64,000 nucleotides of DNA from Rhizobiales bacterium YIM 77505 (GTDB lineage Bacteria > Pseudomonadota > Alphaproteobacteria > Rhizobiales > Beijerinckiaceae): NCBI GenBank assembly GCA_000745135.1, contig JQNH01000001.1:1922001-1986000 (forward strand), written 5' to 3'. Under the pieces are notes generated by a model. That model worked only from the letters and a program-made list of their open reading frames with translations, was not told the origin of the DNA and ran no database searches. The position numbers and the translations under genes are program-made. Positions 40,160 through 47,504 of this stretch are shown here, piece after piece. Each line of letters starts with the position of its first letter. Within the stretch, counting starts at the first letter, position 1.

Positions 40160-42126
40160 ATGTCTATTCTCCAGACCTTCATGCGGCGGCCCGCAATCTC
40201 GGGGGCGAGGTGGTGAAGGGCGGCATCCTCTGCCCCGGCCCTGGCCATTCCGCCAAGGACCGCTCGCTATCCGTTAAGTTCGATCACAAGGCCCCGGACG
40301 GGTTCGTGGTGCATTCGTTCGCAGGCGACGACCCTATTGCCTGCAAGGATTACGTTCGGGCCAAGCTCGGCTTCCCTCAATGGGAACCGACCGATGCTCC
40401 TAGCGACATCATGGAGCGCATCGCGGAGCGGGCGCGGGGCATCCACGCCACGAGGCCGGCCACGCACCCCCTCGACTTCAACGATGCAGGGCCGCAAGGC
40501 GGCCAGCGGCGCACCTACAAGGGCAAGCCGATTGTGGCCGAGTATATCTATCGGCAGGCGGACGGCACGCCCTATCTGCGCGTGAACCGCCTGGAGCCCA
40601 AGGGCGACTTTCCGCAAGAGCATTGGACTGGCTCCGGCTGGGCCTGGGGCAAGCCCAAAGGGCCGAAGGTGCCCTATCGCCTGCCGGAGATGCTGGCGGC
40701 CGTTCACGACACCGTGTTTGTGTGCGAGGGCGAGAAGGACGCGGACGCGCTCGCGGAACGCGGGTTCGTCGCCACGACCTGCTCGGAAGGGGCCGGCAAG
40801 TGGTCGCCCGACCTGAACGAGTGGTTCAGGGGCAAGACCGTCTTCATCCTGGCGGACAATGACGAGGCGGGAGCGGACCATGCCCGCAAGGCAGCGGAGA
40901 GCCTGGCGGGCATTGCTGCAACCGTTCGGATCGTCAACCTTCCCGGCCTGCCGGAGAAGGGCGACGTTTCGGACTGGCTTGCGGCGGGTGGCGACACGGC
41001 CGGCCTCGTGGAGCTGTGCGGCAGCTTCCCGATCTTCACGCGATCCGAAGCCGCCGCTCGCGATTATGGCGACGCCGCTCCCGAGGGTTGCGTGGCGGGC
41101 GCGCGCGAGGACGAAAATGCTCCTACGATCCGCACGGCTGCCGAGCTGCGGCGCAAGGAGTTCGCCCCGATCCGCTACGTCGTTCCTGGATTGATCGCGG
41201 AGGGCTGCACCCTCCTCGCTGGACGGCCGAAGCTCGGCAAGAGCTGGCTCATGCTCGACGTGGGGCTCGCGGTCGCGGCCGGACGCATTTGCCTTGGCGA
41301 GACGCAGTGCGAGCAAGGCGACGTGCTTTATCTCGCTCTGGAGGACAACGAGCGCCGCTTGCAGGGGCGGATTGACCGGGTGCTCGGCGCTTTCGCTCCC
41401 GAATGGCCTGCGGCCTTTCATTACGCGACGGAATGGCCCCGCGCGAACGACGGCGGGATCGCGGCGATCCGGAATTGGATCGCGAAGGCCAAGAACCCTC
41501 GCCTCGTCGTGGTGGACGTGCTCGCCATGTTCAAGCCGGTGCGAGGCGACAAGGAAACCCTCTACGAAGCGGATTACAACGCGATCAAGGGCCTTCAGGC
41601 GCTCGCGGGTGAGTTCAATATCGCCATTGTGGTGGTGCATCACACCCGCAAGAGCGGAGCCGAGCACGATCCTTTCGAGAAGGTGAGCGGCACGCTGGGC
41701 CTTTCGGGGGCGGCCGACACGACGCTCGTTCTGGACCGTGACGGCAACGGAGCCACGCTTTATGGGCGGGGCCGCGACGTCGAGGAGATCGAGGTTGCGG
41801 TGAAGTTCGACCGCGACCTCTGCCGGTGGCGCATCCTCGGCAAGGCCGAAGAGGTGCGGCGCACGGACGAGCGCGCCGTCATTCTCGACACTCTCAAGGA
41901 GGCGGACGAGCCTTTGAGCCCGTCCGACCTCTCCGCAGCGACTGGCATGCCAAACCTTAATGTACGGCAGTTGCTCTTCAAGATGGCTAAGGCCGGCGAA
42001 GTGGTGAAGACCGGCCGTGGCCGCTACGCGCACCCCGATAACAGCCAAAACACCGATAACAACGATAACAAGATAACAAACCTGGATGCCTACAGGGCAG
42101 CCAAGGACGGGGGCGATGATGCGTGA
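40156..42126 (+). CDS. TOPRIM/AAA replication protein (primase-helicase-like, RepA-type)
   Basis: A 656-residue protein. The N-terminal part contains a zinc-poor primase-like start (LCPGPGHSAKDRSLSV) and a TOPRIM domain, with VFVCEGEKDADALAERG near residue 193 and FILADNDEAGADHA near 231. A RecA-like ATPase follows: Walker A AGRPKLGKSW near residue 355 and Walker B LVVVDVLAMF near 450, then VVVHHTRKSGAEHDPFEKVSGTLGLSGAADT (by its ends) as in RepA/RegA-type helicases. The last 90 residues hold a winged-helix part (LSPSDLSAATGMPNLNVRQLL) and an Asn-rich tail coded by GATAACA repeats. It likely unwinds and primes the element's own origin. Confidence 0.85.
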   Translation: MNVYSPDLHAAARNLGGEVVKGGILCPGPGHSAKDRSLSVKFDHKAPDGFVVHSFAGDDPIACKDYVRAKLGFPQWEPTDAPSDIMERIAERARGIHATRPATHPLDFNDAGPQGGQRRTYKGKPIVAEYIYRQADGTPYLRVNRLEPKGDFPQEHWTGSGWAWGKPKGPKVPYRLPEMLAAVHDTVFVCEGEKDADALAERGFVATTCSEGAGKWSPDLNEWFRGKTVFILADNDEAGADHARKAAESLAGIAATVRIVNLPGLPEKGDVSDWLAAGGDTAGLVELCGSFPIFTRSEAAARDYGDAAPEGCVAGAREDENAPTIRTAAELRRKEFAPIRYVVPGLIAEGCTLLAGRPKLGKSWLMLDVGLAVAAGRICLGETQCEQGDVLYLALEDNERRLQGRIDRVLGAFAPEWPAAFHYATEWPRANDGGIAAIRNWIAKAKNPRLVVVDVLAMFKPVRGDKETLYEADYNAIKGLQALAGEFNIAIVVVHHTRKSGAEHDPFEKVSGTLGLSGAADTTLVLDRDGNGATLYGRGRDVEEIEVAVKFDRDLCRWRILGKAEEVRRTDERAVILDTLKEADEPLSPSDLSAATGMPNLNVRQLLFKMAKAGEVVKTGRGRYAHPDNSQNTDNNDNKITNLDAYRAAKDGGDDA

Positions 42127-42178
42127 GGCCCGCCCTTGTTATCATGTTACCGATGTTATCGGGGGCTCCGATGTTATC
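42037..42178. repeat. Opposed arrays of GATAACA repeats (possible replication origin)
   Basis: Four direct copies of GATAACA lie at 42037, 42055, 42064 and 42072. They are followed on the same strand by the reverse complement TGTTATC at 42137, TGTTACC (one change) at 42145, and TGTTATC at 42154 and 42172. The two groups face each other across the end of the replication gene. Several have a CCGAT/ATCGG extension. Arrays like this next to a replication gene are usual for iteron-type origins. Confidence 0.65.
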
Positions 42179-42346
42179 GGGGCGAAGCCGGTACGGAACC
42201 CAAACGTCCCGGCAACCCTCTACTCCCTGGCGGATCGTCTCCAGCGCCTCGCGCCCTCGCCCCGCAATCCCGAACGCTTCCACGAGGAAAAGAGCGAGAT
42301 CGCTCATGCCCTCGTGGAGCTGGCCCGCGAGGTGCGCCGTGGCTGA
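42119..42346 (+). CDS. Small protein between replication and HNH genes
   Basis: A 75-residue frame whose ATG overlaps the end of the replication gene (ATGCGTGA) and whose stop overlaps the GTG of the HNH gene. The N-terminal part is coded by the repeat array and looks unconstrained (VIGGSDVIGAKPV), while residues 28-75 (LYSLADRLQRLAPSPRNPER, then FHEEKSEIAHALVELAREV) look like a helical domain. No family is recognised. In the same position many phages carry a short regulator or replication accessory gene. Confidence 0.6.
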   Translation: MREARPCYHVTDVIGGSDVIGAKPVRNPNVPATLYSLADRLQRLAPSPRNPERFHEEKSEIAHALVELAREVRRG

Positions 42347-42743
42347 GTGGCCCTACAACACCACGGCCTGGCAGAGGTTGAGGCGAGCCAAGCTGCGGGC
42401 CTCGCCTCTCTGCGAACCATGCGGGCGCCTGGGCCGCATCGTCCCGGCCAACACCGTGGACCACATCAAAAGCATCGCCAGCAGCGGCGATCCCTTCCCG
42501 CCCCTCGCGGGCCTCATGTCCATGTGTCCCGCCTGCCACAACACAAAAACCAACGCGGTGGACCGGGCGGGCGGCAAAGGCGTCGCCTTCAAGGGCGCGG
42601 ACGCATCCGGCCTGCCCATCGACCCGTCGCACCCGTTCTTCGGAGGGGATACCCCCTTCAAAGACGAGCGGCTGGGGGTCTTGGACCGGCCGGGGGCTCG
42701 CGCTTGCACTAAGTTCCGCAAACGAGGGCGCTCATGGGGCTGA
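42339..42743 (+). CDS. HNH endonuclease
   Basis: A 134-residue HNH nuclease. The zinc-binding cysteines are in LCEPCGRLG and MCPACHNTKTN, and the His-Asn-His core reads VDHIKSIASSG ... MCPACHNTK. The GTG at 42339 overlaps the previous stop, and the stop at 42743 overlaps the terminase start. In HK97-like phages a HNH protein beside the terminase is required for DNA packaging, working with TerL. That is the probable role here, and it may take the place of a missing small-terminase gene. Confidence 0.88.
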   Translation: MAEWPYNTTAWQRLRRAKLRASPLCEPCGRLGRIVPANTVDHIKSIASSGDPFPPLAGLMSMCPACHNTKTNAVDRAGGKGVAFKGADASGLPIDPSHPFFGGDTPFKDERLGVLDRPGARACTKFRKRGRSWG

Positions 42744-44377
42744 GGGGGCCGGGCGCCAAGCCCATTCGGAAGCCCGTTCAGGGCTCATCAGCGCCGCATC
42801 AAGCCTCATCTGGGCTGCATCCGTGGGACGCTCCGGGCCTGACGCGGGCTGAGCGCGTCATCCTGTTCATGGAGAGCCTGCCTGTCACGTCAGGGACGTT
42901 GGCAGGCACGCGGTTTCGCCTGCGGTCCTGGCAGAAGCGGTTTATCCGGGCGGTCTATCGCACGGACCGCAAGGGAGTGCGCGTGGTGCGGACGGCCGTG
43001 CTGTCCATGGCACGCAAGAACGGGAAAACCGATATCGCTGCGCGCCTGGCGCTCTGCCACATTGCCGGGCCGGAGGCAGAAGAGCGGGGCGAGGTTTACA
43101 GCGCGGCGAACGATCGTTTCCAGGCTGGGCGTATCTTTGCCGAGCTTTGCGCGATCATCGCCCGCGTCCCGTGGCTGGAGGAACGCATTTCGATCCGCCG
43201 GCACTCCAAGGAGCTGGAGGATATCGGCGGCACCGGCACGATCTATGCGGCCCTATCTGCGGACGTGGCGACGAAGCACGGGCTCTCGCCCTCGTTCGTA
43301 GTTTACGACGAATTGGGCCAAGCCACGAGCCGCGACCTGTTCGATGCCCTCGACACGGCCATGGGCGCGCGGGCTGAGCCCATGATGCTCGTCATCTCGA
43401 CACAGGCGGCGCGGGACGACGCCCCCATGTCGGAGCTTGTTGACTACGGCTTGCGGGTTCAGCGGGGCGAGGTGAAGGACCCGTCGTTTCACCTCACGTT
43501 CTACAGCGCGCCCTTGGACGCGGACCCGTGGAGCCGCGCGACGTGGAAGCTGGCGAACCCGGCCCTTGGCGATTTCCGCTCGCTCGCGGACGTGGAGCGC
43601 CTGGCGGCGCAAGCCCAAAGGATGCCGAGCCGTGAGGCGAGCTTTCGCAACCTCATCCTGAATCAGCGCGTGGATGCCACCCAGCAATTCCTGACGGCGG
43701 CGGTGTGGAACGCCTGCAACGGCCCTGTGGACCTCGACGGGCTCAAGGGACGGCGCTGCTTTGCCGGGCTCGATCTGGCGGCCTCACGCGACCTCTCCGC
43801 GCTCGTGCTCGTGTTCGAGGATGACGACGGCGCGTTTGACGTGGTGCCGTTCTTCTGGTTGCCGGGGGACGATCTACGCGACCGCGAGGATCAGGACCGG
43901 GTGCCCTATGTGCGCTGGCGGGACGAAGGGCACCTGTTGACCATTCCGGGCAAGACGACGGACCCGAAGGCTATCGCCTTGAAGATCGCGGAGTTGCATG
44001 GGCGCTACGGGTTCCAGGCTCTCGCGTATGATCGCTGGCGGATCGAGGACTTGCGCCGCGAGCTTTCGGCCATCGGGGCCGACGTGCCGCTTGTGGAATG
44101 GGGCCAAGGGTTCAAGGACATGAGCCCCGCCATTGACGCCCTGGAGCGGCTGGCGGTGGAGGGCAAGTTGCGCCACGGCGGCCATCCCGTCCTGACGTGG
44201 TGCGCGGCGAACGCCAAGACCGAACCTGACGCGGCCGGGAACCGCAAGCTATCGAAGCGCAAGAGCACGGGCCGGATTGACGGGCTTCAGGCGCTCGCCA
44301 TGGCGCTCGGCGTGGCGCATCGCCACGAGGCGGAGCCGGAATGGACGCCGCTTGTGGAGGTGGTTGAGGCTCGCTGA
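42734..44377 (+). CDS. terL: Phage terminase large subunit
   Basis: A 547-residue packaging motor of the Terminase_1/HK97 type. The ATPase has a Walker A-like SMARKNGKTDIAARL near residue 92 and Walker B FVVYDELGQA near 190, with MMLVISTQA as coupling motif. The nuclease domain begins FAGLDLAASRDLSALVLVFE near residue 341, which supplies the first metal-binding Asp, and ends with TGRIDGLQALAMALG holding the last. The protein appears complete, so DNA packaging is expected to be a function of this element. No small terminase is recognised next to it. Its stop overlaps the first stem of the repeat array at 44377. Confidence 0.93.
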   Translation: MGLRGPGAKPIRKPVQGSSAPHQASSGLHPWDAPGLTRAERVILFMESLPVTSGTLAGTRFRLRSWQKRFIRAVYRTDRKGVRVVRTAVLSMARKNGKTDIAARLALCHIAGPEAEERGEVYSAANDRFQAGRIFAELCAIIARVPWLEERISIRRHSKELEDIGGTGTIYAALSADVATKHGLSPSFVVYDELGQATSRDLFDALDTAMGARAEPMMLVISTQAARDDAPMSELVDYGLRVQRGEVKDPSFHLTFYSAPLDADPWSRATWKLANPALGDFRSLADVERLAAQAQRMPSREASFRNLILNQRVDATQQFLTAAVWNACNGPVDLDGLKGRRCFAGLDLAASRDLSALVLVFEDDDGAFDVVPFFWLPGDDLRDREDQDRVPYVRWRDEGHLLTIPGKTTDPKAIALKIAELHGRYGFQALAYDRWRIEDLRRELSAIGADVPLVEWGQGFKDMSPAIDALERLAVEGKLRHGGHPVLTWCAANAKTEPDAAGNRKLSKRKSTGRIDGLQALAMALGVAHRHEAEPEWTPLVEVVEAR

Positions 44378-44517
44378 CTGGAACGAATTCCAGTGAGCCC
44401 CGCACGCAATGGCGTCGTTGCTCACTTCGAACGTTATAAGTGAACCCCGCACCTACACGACGCGCCACGACGCAGTCGATGACTGGCGTTTCCGCCAGTG
44501 AACCCCGCACCTACACG
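44377..44517. repeat. Three stem-loop units with a constant GAACCCCGCAC tail
   Basis: Three units follow terL. Unit 1 has stem ACTGGAA/TTCCAGT (44377-44394, loop CGAA) and tail GAGCCCCGCAC. Unit 2 has stem TCACTT/AAGTGA (44422-44443) and tail ACCCCGCACCTACACG. Unit 3 has stem ACTGGCG/CGCCAGT (44482-44499, loop TTTC) and tail GAACCCCGCACCTACACG. The stems differ in sequence but stay paired, and the tails are almost identical. There is no gene in this 140-bp stretch. Confidence 0.75.
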
Positions 44518-44757
44518 CTAGCGTTTTGCCAGCCTCACCCCCGGCCCTCCACCGTTCTCCTCGATGAACTCAACGCCGGCAGATTCGAGGGCGGATCGGA
44601 TGGCTGAGATCGCTTCCTCCGAAACGCGCCGGCGCTCCTTCTCAAGGTCAACGATCGTGGACAGGCCGAGACCCGCAGCCTCGGCCAAACGCGGCTGCGT
44701 CCAATCGAGAAGCGCTCGGGCGGCGCGGCATTGAGCGGGGCTCATTATTTTCAACAT
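44518..44757 (-). CDS. XRE-family helix-turn-helix regulator
   Basis: A 79-residue DNA-binding protein. The helix-turn-helix is seen in ARALLDWTQPRLAEAAGLGL and STIVDLEKERRRVSEEAISA, followed by ALESAGVEFIEENGGGPGVRL, a C-terminal end frequent in alphaproteobacterial XRE proteins. ATG at 44757 is preferred; ATG at 44745 is an alternative. It is the only minus-strand gene of the element and faces the gene at 44837 across a promoter with a 7-bp inverted repeat. It is the probable master repressor of the element. Confidence 0.85.
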   Translation of the reverse strand: MLKIMSPAQCRAARALLDWTQPRLAEAAGLGLSTIVDLEKERRRVSEEAISAIRSALESAGVEFIEENGGGPGVRLAKR

Positions 44758-44763
44758 TTTCTG

Positions 44764-44815
44764 TTGACAACCGCCACCGGCGGCACTTATGCCTATCAAC
44801 ATAATCTATTGATAG
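44764..44815 (+). promoter_or_regulatory. Promoter with overlapping operator between XRE regulator and 44837 gene
   Basis: TTGACA at 44764-44769 and TTATGC at 44787-44792 with a 17-bp spacing form a plausible plus-strand promoter. Directly after the -10 lies a palindrome CTATCAA-N9-TTGATAG (44793-44815), at the expected transcription start, where a bound repressor would block initiation. The neighbouring XRE protein is the natural candidate. Confidence 0.6.
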
Positions 44816-44836
44816 CAAGTAACGGAGCAACGCGCC

Positions 44837-45193
44837 ATGCCCATGGTTCGCGAACGGGAAAGCTGTGCCTCACGGCGGCAAAGCGAGCGGGACCAAGCCA
44901 TCGTCCAAGCCTTCCGCGACCTAGAAGGCGACGTGTGTAACCTCAAGTCGATGTCGGTCATCCTGGAGACGTTCGCCGAGGAGGCCATCCGGGGCGATTC
45001 CTGGGGCATTTGCGGCACCAAGCCTATCGAGGGCTATCGCCTTTGCCTCCTCACCGAGGACGAGTTCCAAGCCGTCCACTTCGCCGTCCTGAAGCTCGGG
45101 AGCATGATCCGGGACCTGCACAAGAGTTACTTCAAGGCCTTCGACGCGGCGCGCGACGAAGCAACCCAGGAGGCTTCCGATGCGGCTGCTTAG
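44837..45193 (+). CDS. Hypothetical protein under control of the XRE promoter
   Basis: A 118-residue protein with no recognised family. It is acidic and mainly helical (RDQAIVQAFRDLEGDVCNLK and HFAVLKLGSMIRDLHKSYFK). It contains three cysteines and no membrane segment. It is the first gene after the operator-controlled promoter, in the position where phages and satellites often place early regulators. The sequence shows no further clue to function. Confidence 0.65.
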   Translation: MPMVRERESCASRRQSERDQAIVQAFRDLEGDVCNLKSMSVILETFAEEAIRGDSWGICGTKPIEGYRLCLLTEDEFQAVHFAVLKLGSMIRDLHKSYFKAFDAARDEATQEASDAAA

Positions 45194-45305
45194 GCTTCTA
45201 CAGCTCCGGCTCGGCCTATGGCTGGCACGGACAGCGCTCGAACAAATCAAGCAGACTGACTGTCATCGCGCAGGGCCTTACCCCCGGTCGCGGCCGTGGT
45301 GTTGA
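45180..45305 (+). CDS. Very small basic protein, 41 residues
   Basis: A short frame whose ATG at 45180 has AGGAGG six bases upstream, and which overlaps the end of the preceding gene. The product starts MRLLRLLQLRLGLWLARTAL, a basic amphipathic or membrane-inserting helix, and ends with a Pro/Arg-rich tail. The strong ribosome-binding site and the coupling favour translation. Function unknown; a chance frame cannot be excluded. Confidence 0.4.
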   Translation: MRLLRLLQLRLGLWLARTALEQIKQTDCHRAGPYPRSRPWC

Positions 45306-45353
45306 GCACGGTGGGAGGGGGCGTTCTAGGTTCCTGTGGATATTCCCTTGCTA

Positions 45354-45393
45354 AGTATCGCATGACTCTCTATCATAATGGTCATGCGATACT
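45354..45393 (+). promoter_or_regulatory. 13-bp perfect inverted repeat over the start of the MerR-like gene
   Basis: AGTATCGCATGAC (45354-45366) and its exact complement (45381-45393) are separated by 14 bases. The right arm covers the beginning of the MerR-like gene. A dimeric regulator bound here would block its own transcription or translation start; alternatively, the RNA could fold and hide the start codon. Confidence 0.75.
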
Positions 45394-45935
45394 CATACGA
45401 AGACCTTGATCAGCCTCGCTATCGGCTCGGGCAAGTCGCCAAGGCGGCCGGCATCTCGACCGAAACCCTGCGTAACTGGATCAACCCGGCGCGCGGCGTC
45501 ATCAAGATGGGCGAGCACGACCGCGACGCCGAAGGCCGTGGTCGGCACCGTTTGTTCACCCTTCGGCGGGCGCTGCAGGTTGCGATTACGGCTCGCCTCG
45601 TTGCGGCTCGCCACCAGCCCGCTGAGGCGGCGTTCCTTGCCCTAGGTTTTACTGATGTTGGCGACGGAACTGGGGGATTTGGGGGTGGCCCGGCGCCATT
45701 GCCGGAGCGTCTGCCGGGTATGCTCTACCCCGAGGGTTGGACGCTGTTGTTGGCCTATCCCGGCCACGAGATGAGCATCATCCGTAACATCGATATGGAG
45801 ACCGGAGCGTGGTGGCTGTTCCATCACGTCGGCTTCCATATCGACACGGTGACGGCGGTGCACCTCAATAAGGTGGTGGATCGCGTCCTGAGTGCGCTCG
45901 CCCTGACGGACGCCGGAGGCGAGGACGACGAATGA
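45378..45935 (+). CDS. MerR-like helix-turn-helix protein
   Basis: A protein of 183 or 185 residues. The N-terminus is a MerR-type winged helix: YRLGQVAKAAGISTETLRNW, then HRLFTLRRALQVAITARLV as wing and helix. The middle (DGTGGFGGGPAPLPERLPG) is a flexible linker and the C-terminal 70 residues (LYPEGWTLLLAYPGHEMSII and following) form an unknown domain. ATG at 45378 or 45384 are both possible, and the second lies inside the palindrome arm. It comes just before the capsid genes and may control them. Its stop overlaps the next frame by ATGA. Confidence 0.75.
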   Translation: MVMRYSYEDLDQPRYRLGQVAKAAGISTETLRNWINPARGVIKMGEHDRDAEGRGRHRLFTLRRALQVAITARLVAARHQPAEAAFLALGFTDVGDGTGGFGGGPAPLPERLPGMLYPEGWTLLLAYPGHEMSIIRNIDMETGAWWLFHHVGFHIDTVTAVHLNKVVDRVLSALALTDAGGEDDE

Positions 45936-46246
45936 CCCGAGATCGCCTCGCAACCGGGCTTGCCATGCGGGACGCTGGCGAAAGGGGCACGCAGGACGCT
46001 GCCTCTAGGTTGCACCTTACGGCCGCGCGACCGGCCAACGCTTCCGGAGCGAGTCTGGAGCGTGAAGCGTCTTTCCGGAGCGAGTCCGGGGGCGCAGTCG
46101 CGGCCCTCTATCTCCGGAGCGGCCCGCGGTCGGCCGACAGTCTCCTAGGCGAGCCTGCCAAGGCGGAGACAGACCGCACCCTCTCAATGCCTTCGACCGT
46201 CGCGATGACTGGCCAGGCCCCTAGAAGGACCCTTTTCCATGCCTAA
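45932..46246 (+). CDS. Doubtful 104-residue frame between MerR-like gene and capsid gene
   Basis: The frame overlaps both neighbours (ATGA with the MerR-like gene, 8 bp with the capsid gene), which favours a real gene. Against it, the sequence is low in structure (ASGASLEREASFRSESGGAV) and contains an imperfect direct repeat, TTCCGGAGCGAGTC at 46042 and 46073, and the composition is arginine- and alanine-rich as in spurious frames. No family is recognised. If it is not a gene, this is a 300-bp gap that holds the leader of the capsid operon. Confidence 0.3.
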   Translation: MTRDRLATGLAMRDAGERGTQDAASRLHLTAARPANASGASLEREASFRSESGGAVAALYLRSGPRSADSLLGEPAKAETDRTLSMPSTVAMTGQAPRRTLFHA

Positions 46247-47504
46247 TCTGCCCCAACTCAAAGAAACCCGTGCTGCCAAGGTGGACGCGCTCAAGGCCAT
46301 TGTCGCCAAGGCGGAGGCCGAAAAGCGCGACCTCAACGACCAGGAGCAAGCGGCGTTCGACGCCGGTAGGGCGGAGGTGGAGCGTCTGGAGCGCGACATT
46401 CGCAACGCTGAGTTCCTGGCCGACGCGGAGCGCCGCGCCCATGCCGAGCCGGTCGGGGGCGAGGCCCGCGACATGGCGGAGATCGCCTCCCGCTACAACC
46501 CGGCCAAGGCCCTCGCGGAGTATGTCGAGACCGGCAAGCTGACGGGGGCGGAGGCGGAGTTCTCCACAGAGCGCCGCTCCGGCCGGCCGGGGGCCATCGC
46601 CATGCCGACCAGCGTGTTTCTCGGATGCGAGGCCCGCGCGCTCACGACCATGACGCCGGCCGGCGGTCCGGGCGGCAACCTCGTGGCGACCGTGCAAGGC
46701 GCGCTCATCGACCGCGTTCGCCCGGCGCTCGCCACGGAACGCCTTGGCGCGACCGTGCTCCGCGACCTCACCGGCAACCTGGACCTACCCCGGCTCAAGG
46801 AGTCGGGCGCGGCGTTTTGGGTGGCCGAACACACCAACGTGACCCGCTCCGATCCTAAGTTCGACAAAGTGAGCATGGGTCCGAAGACGGTCGGGGCCGA
46901 ATACGAGGTGTCCCGGCGGATGCTGCTTCAGACGACCGCCCTTGAGCCGATCCTGCGGAATGATTTGTCCTACCTCTTGCGCGAGGCCCTGGACCGGGCG
47001 GCCATCGTCGGCGGCGGCGCCAACGAGCCGGTCGGCATTCTCGACATGCCGGGCCTCAACGTCCTGTCCATTGGCACGAACGGCGGCGCGCTCAGCCTCG
47101 ACATCACGGCGGACATGATCGGCGCCATTGACGACGACGCGGGCGGCTCGCGCGGGTTCCTCATCAACCCGAAAACCCGTACGGCGGCGATGAAGCTCAA
47201 GGACGCTAACGACACCCCGTTCGGCGTGAATGCTGTGTTCCACGGCGAGCCGGTGGCCTTCTCCCGCGCCCTCCCCTCCGACCTGACCAAGGGCACCGGC
47301 ACCGGCCTCTCCGCCATCATCTACGGCGTCTGGTCGGACCTGATTATCGGCTACTGGAGCGCCGTCGATATCGTCCCGAATCCCTACCACAGCGACGTGG
47401 CGTCGAAGGGCGGGCTTCTCCTTCACGCCTTCCTCGACGCGGACGTGGCGGTTCGGCATGTCGAGTCGTTCGTGGCCGTGACGGACGTGGACACTGCGGC
47501 ATGA
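46239..47504 (+). CDS. HK97-family major capsid protein
   Basis: A 421-residue capsid protein. Residues 1-70 are a helical delta domain (KETRAAKVDALKAIVAKAEA, rich in charged heptads) that would be removed by the protease. The capsid body starts near residue 110, with GNLVATVQGALIDRVRPALA, ILRNDLSYLLREALDRAAIVGGG in the E-loop to P-domain region, PVGILDMPGL, and the closing WSDLIIGYWSAVDIVPNPY. These are standard marks of the HK97 family. AAGGA lies upstream of the ATG. It overlaps the protease gene by four bases. Confidence 0.93.
   Translation: MPNLPQLKETRAAKVDALKAIVAKAEAEKRDLNDQEQAAFDAGRAEVERLERDIRNAEFLADAERRAHAEPVGGEARDMAEIASRYNPAKALAEYVETGKLTGAEAEFSTERRSGRPGAIAMPTSVFLGCEARALTTMTPAGGPGGNLVATVQGALIDRVRPALATERLGATVLRDLTGNLDLPRLKESGAAFWVAEHTNVTRSDPKFDKVSMGPKTVGAEYEVSRRMLLQTTALEPILRNDLSYLLREALDRAAIVGGGANEPVGILDMPGLNVLSIGTNGGALSLDITADMIGAIDDDAGGSRGFLINPKTRTAAMKLKDANDTPFGVNAVFHGEPVAFSRALPSDLTKGTGTGLSAIIYGVWSDLIIGYWSAVDIVPNPYHSDVASKGGLLLHAFLDADVAVRHVESFVAVTDVDTAA

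Noticed and set aside
40267-42048. 593-residue minus-strand frame opposite the replication gene
   Set aside because: Antisense to a protein with TOPRIM and Walker motifs; no domain and no start signal.
44377-44517. CRISPR-like array of repeats
   Set aside because: Only three units, unequal spacing, repeats with variable stems, and no cas gene. The paired stems point to structured units and not to repeats with spacers.
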